Positions 19,016 to 26,016 of a stretch of DNA of 34,835 bases are shown piece by piece. The notes below the pieces were generated by a model that saw nothing but the letters and a program-made list of their open reading frames with translations, did no database searches and was not told where the DNA came from. The translations under genes and the position numbers were made by a program. How positions within the stretch are numbered: the stretch's first letter is position 1; each line of letters begins with the position of its first letter. This stretch comes from Bacteroidales bacterium (GTDB lineage Bacteria > Bacteroidota > Bacteroidia > Bacteroidales > Bacteroidaceae): contig JAAYUD010000094.1 of assembly GCA_012517855.1 (NCBI GenBank), forward strand, positions 1-34,835, in the 5' to 3' direction.

Positions 19016-19602
19016 TTTATAGTAATATAATGCACCTTATTTTCTTTATCTATATAATAAGGTACCGGTACATTCAGATTTAGAGATTTAATTCCTGCCG
19101 TAGTTGCCGGGCGTAGAACTTTAAAATAGCCCGTAGGATTACTTAGGCTTGAATCCATGCCACAATATGCCCGTACTTTCCAAGAAAGTGTCCCAATTTG
19201 ATCAGCGCCTATCCCAGCAGAGGAAGCAATCTTATCAATATTCGAATGGCTCAAAGTCAACAATGTATCAACCCCTTCCTCATCAGCGGTTTTAACAGAA
19301 AGTAAAGCCGCATCTGATTTTCCGGCATACGTTTCATTTTCTACACCAAAAAGGGCTTCATACCTTACTAACATCTTACTACCTTTGCGCAAGGCAGATG
19401 GTTTCCAACTAAAGATCTCATTTCCTGACGACAAAACTAGAAGATCATAACCGGCCCAAGAATTTAAAGAGGTTACAGGAGTAGGCGTGTAAATTCTCTC
19501 AAACTGATCAGCGTCAGTCAAATCTCGTGTCATCGTTTCTTGTTCGCAGGAGACAAACAAGAAAACCAAAGAGAACAATACTAAATAAAGACTGTTTTTC
19601 AT
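19012..19602 (-). CDS. SusE-like surface lipoprotein
   Basis: First gene of the PUL operon. The start at 19602 gives a compact lipoprotein signal (MKNSLYLVLFSLVFLFVSC, Cys19), 196 residues in all; an in-frame ATG at 19623 would add seven. The mature part has one SusE-type Ig-like domain (about 40-150): NEIFSWKPSALRKGSKMLVRYEALF, then DKIASSAGIGADQIGTLSWKVRAYCG, the usual spacing between strands. The C-terminus (LNVPVPYYIDKENKVHYITIK) is unassigned. SusE proteins normally sit behind SusD; here it precedes SusC. Role: binding glycan at the cell surface. Its stop overlaps the next start by four bases. Confidence 0.75.
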   Translation of the reverse strand: MKNSLYLVLFSLVFLFVSCEQETMTRDLTDADQFERIYTPTPVTSLNSWAGYDLLVLSSGNEIFSWKPSALRKGSKMLVRYEALFGVENETYAGKSDAALLSVKTADEEGVDTLLTLSHSNIDKIASSAGIGADQIGTLSWKVRAYCGMDSSLSNPTGYFKVLRPATTAGIKSLNLNVPVPYYIDKENKVHYITIK

Positions 19603-19775
19603 TGATAATTTATTATTAAACATTATTTCAAGATTTTATGCTAACATTTTTAATTGGCAGCGAATTTAAGTTAAGAATAATAATCGCGTATAACAAGTAA
19701 CAGCAACATTTCGCCAATAGCACAAATAGTTACTTTTTTGTCGCGGATATTAACTTTTACAAAACAGAAAACAGA

Positions 19776-19809
19776 AATATTTGTATTCGAAAGAACAATA
19801 TTTGGAGTT
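19776..19809. promoter_or_regulatory. Candidate AraC-type operator: direct repeat spaced 21 bp
   Basis: AATATTTG-TA-TTCG begins at 19776 and AATATTTG-GAG-TTCG at 19797, exactly two helical turns apart. Tandem half-sites on one DNA face are what an AraC-type dimer such as the HTCS output domain would need. It lies about 170 bases upstream of the SusE-like gene. Confidence 0.45.
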
Positions 19810-19969
19810 CGGAATAAACTCATATAAGAAACAACGCGAAAGGCTATCTCTACAATAAAGTAGTAATGGAGTAATAAATAAAAGTAAATATCCTGGCCTA
19901 TTTATTACGCTTTACTGACAAAGAAAAGAATTAAAGCCTCATCATATATCACACACATCAAGCATCATC

Positions 19970-19977
19970 TATTTTTG
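19970..19977 (+). promoter_or_regulatory. -7 box of the LamG lipoprotein gene
   Basis: TATTTTTG fits TAnnTTTG and lies 43 bases before the ATG. No good TTTG is at the -33 distance, so this promoter too may need an activator. Confidence 0.5.
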
Positions 19978-20020
19978 CAAGATAAAACATCGAATTCTTA
20001 AATCATTTATATTTTAAACT

Positions 20021-21628
20021 ATGAAAATATTAAAGTATTTTACAACTTTACTTCCAATGATTTGTTTTTCATTGGGGTTAGTTTCATGTAGCAACAGCGA
20101 AAACGATCTCAGTTATGGGGAAATAAATTATACCCCCATCAAGTTGAGTACCGATCACGTATCTCTGTACGAAGAAGATGGACAAACCTCGCAGATTGTT
20201 CAGATAAAAAGCGGTGAAGGTACCTTTTCAGTAAAATCTGAAAATGAAAATATTGCAAAGGCTACAATAAAAGACAAAACCATTACCATTAATATCGGAG
20301 AGAAAAGTGGTGCTACAACAGTCGTTGTATCCGGTGAAAACAATCAAAGAGGAGAAATCACTATTAATAGCGGTATCTATGGTTTAACAGTAGACAAGAA
20401 CTCACTAAATATGAAACCAGGTGAGAAAACAACAGTCAAAATTCTTTCAGGTAATTTCAACTATGCAGGCAAAGAATTGAAAGTCGAAGCCATAAACGAT
20501 GCAGGGGATGTAAGTACCCATTTTGATACAAATACCAATGTTCTCTGGCCTGATCCGGAACGTACATCAATGGTCATTAAAGCATTGAAAGCCGGAAAGA
20601 CAACCATTAAAATTACCGACACCAAAGGCAAGACATGTGAGATTGCTTTAAACGTTCTTGATATTGAATTAAACAACTTGGCGCTTAGCAAATCCGTAGT
20701 CAACTTGTATGGCATCGGCAATGATGACGTTGATATTATAAACGGTAATGCCGATTATCTTTGGACCGTTGGAGACAAGAGCATCGTCAATGTAGTCAAT
20801 ACAGGTACTGAAGCAAAACCACATTTCTCTCTCAAGGCTCAAAAAGTCGGTTCTACTACACTTACCGTTACAGACAATCTGACGGGAGAAGTCAAAACGG
20901 TTTTAATAAATGTGTTGGCATATTCAGGTGTAGGGGCTCAATTACCTTCAGATAAATGGTTGAGTATTGATTTCAAATCTTATGCAGCAGCATATCCTGA
21001 TAAAGTGGACAATTGGACCAAGATTCCAGAATTCACATGGGAAATTGAAACCCGTTACAATGCCGGAAATAGTGGTTCCACATTAATGGGAATAGAAGGA
21101 CAGATATTGGCAAGAGCGCCTTTCAACACCAACAATAAATATATCTCTATGAGTATCGGAGATCAACCCATTGTTTGGGTTCCTACAGAATTAAGCAATA
21201 ACAAATGGTACCGTTTTGTTTTTGTGGTAAGTTACACCAACAAAACGATTGATATCTATATAAATGGAGAAAAACAAGCAACTCAAAAGACAGGAGGCGA
21301 TACATTCCCCAACGGAGGTATGAATCTAACAAACCTTAATGGCAACGAAAATAATCTATTCGGTATCGGTAGAGCTTGCGGCGGACGTTATATGAATGGA
21401 GCGGTACGCTATGTACGCATGTGGACTAGATGTCTAAGTGATAAAGAAATTAAAGATTTTGATAATCAACCCTATGTAGATCCGTCGTCTGCTAACTTAC
21501 TTGGCGAGTGGGTTTTCGAAGGAGACCCGGGTGCTTCATCATTTTCGGCTTTGAATGAACCATATTTCAAGGCATTCGTCCAAGGAGGCGACGGTGGTAT
21601 AGATGCATACGAGACTCCTAACTTCTAA
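20021..21628 (+). CDS. Ig-like/LamG-like surface lipoprotein
   Basis: A 535-residue lipoprotein (lipobox GLVSC, Cys23) with no recognisable enzyme motif. About 35-300 holds three Ig-like (Big_2/BACON-type) units, each with a G-x-x-T-x-x-I/V-x-D strand: GATTVVVSGEN, AGKTTIKITDTKG, VGSTTLTVTDNLTG. About 310-535 looks like a concanavalin A/LamG jelly roll: FTWEIETRYNAGNSGST, WYRFVFVVSYTNKTIDIYINGEKQ, YVRMWTRCLSDKEI, LLGEWVFEG. This layout is common in surface glycan-binding proteins of PULs. It is divergent from the operon and probably co-regulated. Glycan binding is inferred. Confidence 0.8.
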   Translation: MKILKYFTTLLPMICFSLGLVSCSNSENDLSYGEINYTPIKLSTDHVSLYEEDGQTSQIVQIKSGEGTFSVKSENENIAKATIKDKTITINIGEKSGATTVVVSGENNQRGEITINSGIYGLTVDKNSLNMKPGEKTTVKILSGNFNYAGKELKVEAINDAGDVSTHFDTNTNVLWPDPERTSMVIKALKAGKTTIKITDTKGKTCEIALNVLDIELNNLALSKSVVNLYGIGNDDVDIINGNADYLWTVGDKSIVNVVNTGTEAKPHFSLKAQKVGSTTLTVTDNLTGEVKTVLINVLAYSGVGAQLPSDKWLSIDFKSYAAAYPDKVDNWTKIPEFTWEIETRYNAGNSGSTLMGIEGQILARAPFNTNNKYISMSIGDQPIVWVPTELSNNKWYRFVFVVSYTNKTIDIYINGEKQATQKTGGDTFPNGGMNLTNLNGNENNLFGIGRACGGRYMNGAVRYVRMWTRCLSDKEIKDFDNQPYVDPSSANLLGEWVFEGDPGASSFSALNEPYFKAFVQGGDGGIDAYETPNF

Positions 21629-21670
21629 ATTTTAATTCTAAAACAATAAACAATAAAATTTTATTTTGTC

Positions 21671-21678
21671 TATATTTG
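21671..21678 (+). promoter_or_regulatory. -7 box candidate upstream of the calpain-like gene
   Basis: TATATTTG fits TAnnTTTG, 43 bases behind the LamG stop and 168 before the protease start. No -33 TTTG at 19-21 bases. Together with the 217-base gap it suggests the protease gene can be transcribed alone. Confidence 0.4.
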
Positions 21679-21763
21679 CTTTTACTTATTCCACTTATAT
21701 AAAACCATCTCAAAGAAATTGGTAATGGGATTTTTAATAAAAGCAAGTTTTAGAAGTTAAGAC

Positions 21764-21810
21764 ATTCCGACAAACAGTATGCTATTTATCAGTATACCGT
21801 TTGCCGGAAT
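21764..21810. repeat. 20-bp imperfect inverted repeat before the calpain-like gene
   Basis: Arms 21764-21783 and 21791-21810 match at 17 of 20 positions around a 7-base loop. The outer half of each arm is the motif ACYGTTTGYCGGAAT. It ends 35 bases before the start codon, so it would fold in the leader. The three mismatches are A/C on the plus RNA but G-U on the minus RNA. Confidence 0.7.
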
Positions 21811-21845
21811 CAATTTACACCGAACAGGACCATAAATTCATCAAC

Positions 21846-23402
21846 ATGAAAAAACATTCCTTCTTTTCGCTTTCCCTTCTCATTTTCATGGCTACGTGCA
21901 TCACGAGCTGTTCCCATGACAATGATGATACACCTTTAAGTTCTTATGCAAAAGTCAGTTCGAACAACATTAATTTGCCATGTAAAGGGGTCATCTATTC
22001 CGAATACAAATCGGATGAAGCCAACCTTCTAAATATGATTGATAATAATAAAGAAACGAGTTTTTCTACTGATCACAATAAATTTTGGATTATTTGGAAA
22101 GCCGCTTCGAAAACAACAATCAATCACTATCGTATTATGGCATCTGCAGATAAAAGCACAACCGACCCCAAATCGTGGACCTTGTGTGCATCCGATGACA
22201 GTATCCATTGGGATATTCTGGACAGTGAAAGCTCCATTCTGTTTGAAAACCGTTCAGATTACAAAGATTGCAAATTCCAAAATGAAGTCAGTTACATTTA
22301 CTATAAGCTGCAATTCACAGAAAACAATGGTGACTCTAATACCCATATCGCCGAATGGTGGATGGGATATGGCGAAGACTTGGAAAACCTAAATATTGAT
22401 GACTTAATGTCTCTTGCCACAAGCTTTACAGCTTCCAACGACACGCCGATGGGCAAATATTACGCAGGCAAACACATTACGACATCCAGCGATAAAGAAT
22501 GGCTTGCAGATCCGGCTAACGAACCAGACATACCTTCAGACATGTCGGCCTTCCATCTCCAAGGTTTTAAAGTCACTTTGTATCCTTACGGTACGCCAAC
22601 GCCAGCAGATGTCAATCAACATGGCATCGGAGATTGTTGTGCTTGTGCTGTTTTTGCAGAGTTGGCTTATACACATCCGGATTTCCTGCAATCCATCATT
22701 CACCAAAATAGCAACGGCTCTTTCAGTGTAAATATGTACGATCCACAAGGGAAAATAATCACAGTAACTGTGTCATCAACCTTCCTTGCAAATTCCAACA
22801 ACACCATACAATCTTGTTCCGGAAAATACAATATTGCCGATTGGGCTTCCATATTGGAAAAAGCCATATTAAAACACCAAGTCATCTACCAAATCGACAA
22901 TACATTGAATGGTATAGCTACAGAAAGAGTGATGACATTATTCACAGGAAATGGTGCCAGTTTCTCATTCACCCCTAGCGCACTCAATGCCCAACAGATG
23001 AAGCGAGTCGTGAAATGGGCTATGTCAAAAGGCAAGATGATTGTAGGCGGATTCAACCAAGCAGTAGCCATTGGCGATGTAAAAACGGTAACCGCACATG
23101 CCTATTCCATATTACTACCCTACAACGAAACGACAGAACTATTTTGCATGCGCAATCCCTGGGGAGTTTTGCCGTACGACGATAGCACAAAAGGATACGA
23201 AAACACTCAAGATGGAGTAATGAGAATACCGTTGACTGGTGTACAGCCATTAATTGATTTTCGTGTGATGGAATCGGGCGCCGCAGGCAATACAGCAGTA
23301 AAAGCTCCTTACACGTTGCCGAAATTTACAGCCAACCCATTAGAAATAAAGAACCCCAACATTCCTCTTCATTTACTTCATAAGATCCACCCCTATTGGT
23401 AG
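21846..23402 (+). CDS. Discoidin-like plus calpain-like cysteine protease lipoprotein
   Basis: A 518-residue surface lipoprotein. The start at 21846 was chosen because it begins MKKHSFF with lipobox TSC (Cys22); an in-frame ATG at 21801 would bury the signal. About 40-180 looks like an F5/8 type C domain (LLNMIDNNKETSFSTDHNKFWIIW, WTLCASDDSIHWDILDS, YIYYKLQFTENNG, HIAEWWMGYG). About 250-470 has calpain/papain (C2-like) features: Gln258 six residues before Cys264 (NQHGIGDCC), a calpain-like DPQGKIITVTVSSTFL, His418 (TAHAYSIL) and Asn437 in RNPWG. The full Cys-His-Asn set and the oxyanion Gln are present, so it should be active. It has no EF-hands. It stands beside a mannan-type PUL, where it may cut glycoproteins. 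I know of no standard PUL role for this fold. Confidence 0.82.
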   Translation: MKKHSFFSLSLLIFMATCITSCSHDNDDTPLSSYAKVSSNNINLPCKGVIYSEYKSDEANLLNMIDNNKETSFSTDHNKFWIIWKAASKTTINHYRIMASADKSTTDPKSWTLCASDDSIHWDILDSESSILFENRSDYKDCKFQNEVSYIYYKLQFTENNGDSNTHIAEWWMGYGEDLENLNIDDLMSLATSFTASNDTPMGKYYAGKHITTSSDKEWLADPANEPDIPSDMSAFHLQGFKVTLYPYGTPTPADVNQHGIGDCCACAVFAELAYTHPDFLQSIIHQNSNGSFSVNMYDPQGKIITVTVSSTFLANSNNTIQSCSGKYNIADWASILEKAILKHQVIYQIDNTLNGIATERVMTLFTGNGASFSFTPSALNAQQMKRVVKWAMSKGKMIVGGFNQAVAIGDVKTVTAHAYSILLPYNETTELFCMRNPWGVLPYDDSTKGYENTQDGVMRIPLTGVQPLIDFRVMESGAAGNTAVKAPYTLPKFTANPLEIKNPNIPLHLLHKIHPYW

Positions 23403-23749
23403 GCAAAAGAATAATTGTTATTGCAGGGTCATAGAACCTAGCCCCATATCGTGCCAATAAGTCCCCCCTCAGTGTCCAGATCCTGACCGCTACACCGAGA
23501 GGGGCGATTACTCATGGTTTGCACATCTGTTACCCGCCATCTCCGAAAGATAATAGGCATTGCCTGTTTACAGAGGGGCGCATATTTACCCAGAGCTTCC
23601 AATATAAACCTACGAAGAAATGGACGATGAAGTCTTAATCTATTTTATCCCTGACTGTATTTTTAGTCTGTTTATTTTGTCTAACCCTTTCATTGACACC
23701 GTTTGTCGGCATTATATGAATTCACCATGCCCTAGCAAAAGACGCAAGG
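23403..23749. other. Gene-free, locally GC-rich region behind the protease gene
   Basis: No gene seen. An imperfect stem (CCCCTC and GTGT at 23465-23475 with ACAC and GAGGGG at 23492-23504) may end the protease transcript, though no T tract follows. AGAGGGGCG occurs twice (near 23499 and 23571). A third copy of the ACCGTTTGTCGG motif lies at 23698-23709. Confidence 0.5.
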
Positions 23750-24205
23750 TTATCTACTATCTAATTTTGCGAACTCCTTTTTCGCAATCGGATCATTCAA
23801 TTTCATTCCTCTTTCCAAGTAATCGAGTGCCAGTTTCTTTGTCCTTTTGTCTATTTTCCCCAAAGAGGAGTTAGCATCAAAGACACTCGTCAAACAATAA
23901 TAAACATCATAATTTGCAGGGGCATAGTGGTATTTATCCGCCATCACAATGGAATAAATTAAATATTCCTGCGGATGCTTCTTTTTCCTGAATTCATTCT
24001 TCAATAAATGATAGGCGGGAATATCTCCCATTTTAATAACTGTTTTTTTCAAGCTGTCCAGCCCTTTTGGAGGAACAGTTTTACAAGCCTGTTTGAATCT
24101 ATATTCCAAGCTTGTTTGAGCTCCAATGCCAAAGCCTACTATGAGACATATCAAATACAGAAAGACTTTCAGGCTATAAATAAAATATTTTTTCTTATTC
24201 ATCAT
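23750..24205 (-). CDS. Small envelope protein, paralog of its upstream neighbour
   Basis: A 151-residue protein of unknown function. An N-terminal hydrophobic stretch (about 8-30, IYSLKVFLYLICLIVGFGIGA) is a signal anchor or signal peptide. The rest is helical and Sel1/TPR-like: LDSLKKTVIKMGDIPAYHLL, EYLIYSIVMADKYHYAPANYDVYY, TKKLALDYLERGMKLNDPIAKKEF. It matches the next protein along its whole mature length (for instance IYSIVMADKY against LYSLIMGNRF), so the two arose by duplication. The gene is 27 bases behind its paralog and likely shares its transcript. Helical-repeat pairs of this size in Bacteroides are sometimes immunity proteins, but nothing here proves that. Confidence 0.65.
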   Translation of the reverse strand: MMNKKKYFIYSLKVFLYLICLIVGFGIGAQTSLEYRFKQACKTVPPKGLDSLKKTVIKMGDIPAYHLLKNEFRKKKHPQEYLIYSIVMADKYHYAPANYDVYYCLTSVFDANSSLGKIDKRTKKLALDYLERGMKLNDPIAKKEFAKLDSR

Positions 24206-24232
24206 TCTCCAACTATTTATAATTAGTATATT

Positions 24233-24694
24233 TTATTTTTGACAAATATCTTTCAATTCATTTATTGATACAAAATCTTTTAGTTCTGCACCTCTTTTCA
24301 AGTAATCCACAACTATTTTTTTTGTATTATCATCGATCTTTTCATCACGGAAATGGATATTATAGATACCCGTCCAATCACTATATACAAAATAATAGGC
24401 ATGTGACAAATTGAATCTATTCCCCATTATTAACGAGTACAACAGAGATTCTTGCTGATAGTAGCTGATATCTATATATGCTTCTATTAATCCAGGATAG
24501 GCGTCTTTATCCCCTTTCAGAACAAGGTCCTTCAATGTATCTATTTCAGCAGGAGTGTAGCCCACAATGATGCTTTTCGATTCTTTTACATTCTTATCGG
24601 AATGATGATCAATTGAAACATACCAATCACATGCAAATCCTAGGATAAATCCACACGATAGAAAAAGGACTATGCCTATAAAAAGATTCTTCAT
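24233..24694 (-). CDS. Small envelope protein, first of a tandem paralog pair
   Basis: A 153-residue protein of unknown function, with an N-terminal hydrophobic segment (about 4-22) ending near Cys22, not a clean lipobox. The mature part repeats the plan of its downstream paralog: IDTLKDLVLKGDKDAYPGLI, LLYSLIMGNRFNLSHAYYFVY, NTKKIVVDYLKRGAELKDF. Roughly a third of residues agree by eye. The two form a two-gene unit on the minus strand. TACATTTG on the minus strand (plus 24880-24887), 186 bases upstream, is a weak promoter candidate without a -33 partner. Confidence 0.65.
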   Translation of the reverse strand: MKNLFIGIVLFLSCGFILGFACDWYVSIDHHSDKNVKESKSIIVGYTPAEIDTLKDLVLKGDKDAYPGLIEAYIDISYYQQESLLYSLIMGNRFNLSHAYYFVYSDWTGIYNIHFRDEKIDDNTKKIVVDYLKRGAELKDFVSINELKDICQK

Positions 24695-25030
24695 TCTGTT
24701 TTAATATCTTATGAAAGTAATAAACTATTTGCTTCCAAGAACTATCATTCGATCAGTCATCAAACCCTTTGGAGTACGATGAAAGTCCTTATTATGTTAA
24801 CAAAGTGTTCAATAGCAAGCTATACATGTTATTGATATTACCCCTATTATAGATGGTTTGACTTTTAATAGACTATCAACAAATGTACAACGCATGTACA
24901 ATATTCGTTAATTTTTCGGATATAGCCAAATAAATTCCAGATAATTTAATATTTAAAGAGAGTTATTTAAGCGTCAGCCAAAATTGTCGTATGTTAGTTT
25001 TTTCGGCGACGTCCTTAAGTTTTTCTGAAA

Positions 25031-25064
25031 ACGTATGGACGTCAACAAATTTAGGTCCATACGT
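25031..25064. repeat. 10-bp perfect inverted repeat
   Basis: ACGTATGGAC at 25031-25040 and GTCCATACGT at 25055-25064 with a 14-base loop. Flanking TCTGAAA and GTTTTAGA extend it imperfectly. Confidence 0.6.
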
Positions 25065-25236
25065 GGTTTTAGAAAGATAAAGATGACATCAATTTACCAT
25101 AAGAATCGAATTTTTACAGCTTTCCAAGAGAACTCCTATTGTTATAAACAACTCGGATATTTCCTTTTATGCATACCCCATTGACGCAAAATTTCGATGA
25201 CAGAGAGCGAGTTATCCTCAAATCGTTTTTTAGAAA

Positions 25237-25583
25237 GTTTTTTCAGGTGAATATTGAGAGCAATACTGATACTTTTTTAACCATACAGAAGTAGCACTTA
25301 TTGATGCACAAGATGAAGCTGCGTTTTCGAAAAATGATAAGGACGAACATAAAAATTCATAAGGACGAAACTAAAAGTTTATACTTACAAACATTTAGTT
25401 TCGCCCTTATGAATTTCTTGCTGTATATCAATGATTTGCGCACGATAGATTTATATCTCGCTCTTATTGAGCTTACATTCGAGCAGTGAAACAGTCGCGG
25501 AGATAGTGGCCTACAAGGGGCTGTCACTAGTGTTAGGATAAAAAAGTATCAGAATATTCAGGGATGTTCACCTCTGAAAACAC
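25237..25583. repeat. Imperfect terminal inverted repeats of a possible small mobile element
   Basis: The sequence at 25237-25278 (GTTTTTTCAGGTGAA...CTGATACTTTTTTA) recurs inverted at 25539-25583. Both ends share GTxTTTTCAG, GTGAA and CTGATACTTTTTTA, roughly three quarters identical over about 45 bases. The 260 bases between hold a second hairpin but no gene, as in a MITE or a collapsed IS. Confidence 0.5.
25353..25416. repeat. 23-bp near-perfect inverted repeat
   Basis: Arms 25353-25375 and 25394-25416 match at 22 of 23 positions with an 18-base loop. The core ATAAGGACGAA also occurs as a direct copy just upstream (25337-25347). Confidence 0.75.
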
Positions 25584-25667
25584 TCCCAAGATGGATTGTT
25601 CGCAATGTGTTGCTCATTTCCACTCGCCGATAAGTGTGTGTGTATAGAGGGTATGCATAATAACCTT

Positions 25668-25701
25668 TGCCACCTCCGTATGACACCATACGGAGGTGGC
25701 A
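25668..25701. repeat. 15-bp perfect hairpin with a 4-base loop
   Basis: TGCCACCTCCGTATG at 25668-25682 pairs fully with CATACGGAGGTGGCA at 25687-25701; the loop is ACAC. It is the most stable simple hairpin in the window. No T tract follows on either strand, so it is not a standard terminator. Confidence 0.85.
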
Positions 25702-25814
25702 TACAGTAGGTTAACAGTGCACCACATACAACGCCAGCGGAAAAAGGTCCGAAAATCGAGTCTAGAGCATATTGTAGAAACCTTATTTTCAGCGAACCTC
25801 TGCTTAGAACAAGT

Positions 25815-25839
25815 CTAAACGATGGCTTACAGATAGCTG
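25815..25839 (-). repeat. 25-bp dispersed repeat, copy 1 (inverted)
   Basis: The reverse complement CAGCTATCTGTAAGCCATCG+TTTAG matches 34321-34345 at 23 of 25 positions. TGCAAAA precedes both copies by about 11-15 bases, so the similarity goes beyond the core. Confidence 0.65.
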
Positions 25840-25963
25840 TAGAACATTTTGCACACAAACGAGTATATTCCTCTCTTTTCTATAAGTACCTTATCTCTGA
25901 TGACAGTTTGCGGGCAAACAGAGCGACTATAAGATAGGATATTCAAATTGAGAAACCGAAATA

Positions 25964-25995
25964 TTTGTGTAACTTAAAAAACATTCCTAGCTTTG
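25964..25995 (+). promoter_or_regulatory. Promoter of the YhcH/YiaL family gene
   Basis: TTTG at 25964-25967, 20 bases, TAGCTTTG at 25988-25995, then the ATG at 26017. It is a textbook Bacteroides promoter with a short leader. Confidence 0.75.
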
Positions 25996-26016
25996 CCGAA
26001 AATATAATACGAAAAC

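Larger units (their letters stand above)
19624..20020. other. Divergent promoter region of the PUL
   Basis: 397 bases between the minus-strand operon and the plus-strand LamG lipoprotein. It holds a -7 box for the LamG gene (19970-19977) and a direct repeat with 21-bp spacing (19776-19808). No exact TAnnTTTG is seen for the operon itself, which fits a promoter that needs an activator. Confidence 0.6.
24695..26016. other. 1.3-kb gene-poor region packed with inverted repeats
   Basis: I find no supported gene. The open frames at 25301-25489 (+) and 25568-25858 (-) have no recognisable protein features and lie across repeats. The region holds at least four distinct inverted repeats (25031-25064, 25237-25583, 25353-25416, 25668-25701) and one copy of a 25-bp sequence found again inverted at 34321. 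It looks like a graveyard of small mobile elements at the edge of the accessory region. Confidence 0.55.

Noticed and set aside
21801-21845. Longer start for the calpain-like gene
   Set aside because: It would put 15 polar residues before a clear lipoprotein signal and lies inside the inverted repeat.
23620-23874. 84-residue plus-strand frame
   Set aside because: Half overlaps the end of the paralog gene on the minus strand; no family features.
25301-25489. 62-residue plus-strand frame
   Set aside because: It spans the 23-bp inverted repeat and has no recognisable features.
25568-25858. 96-residue minus-strand frame
   Set aside because: Runs through the 15-bp hairpin and the dispersed repeat; its start resembles a translation of the repeat near 34321, so the likeness is of DNA, not protein.
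24695-26016. CRISPR array
   Set aside because: The repeats here are inverted pairs, not regularly spaced direct repeats, and no cas gene is present.
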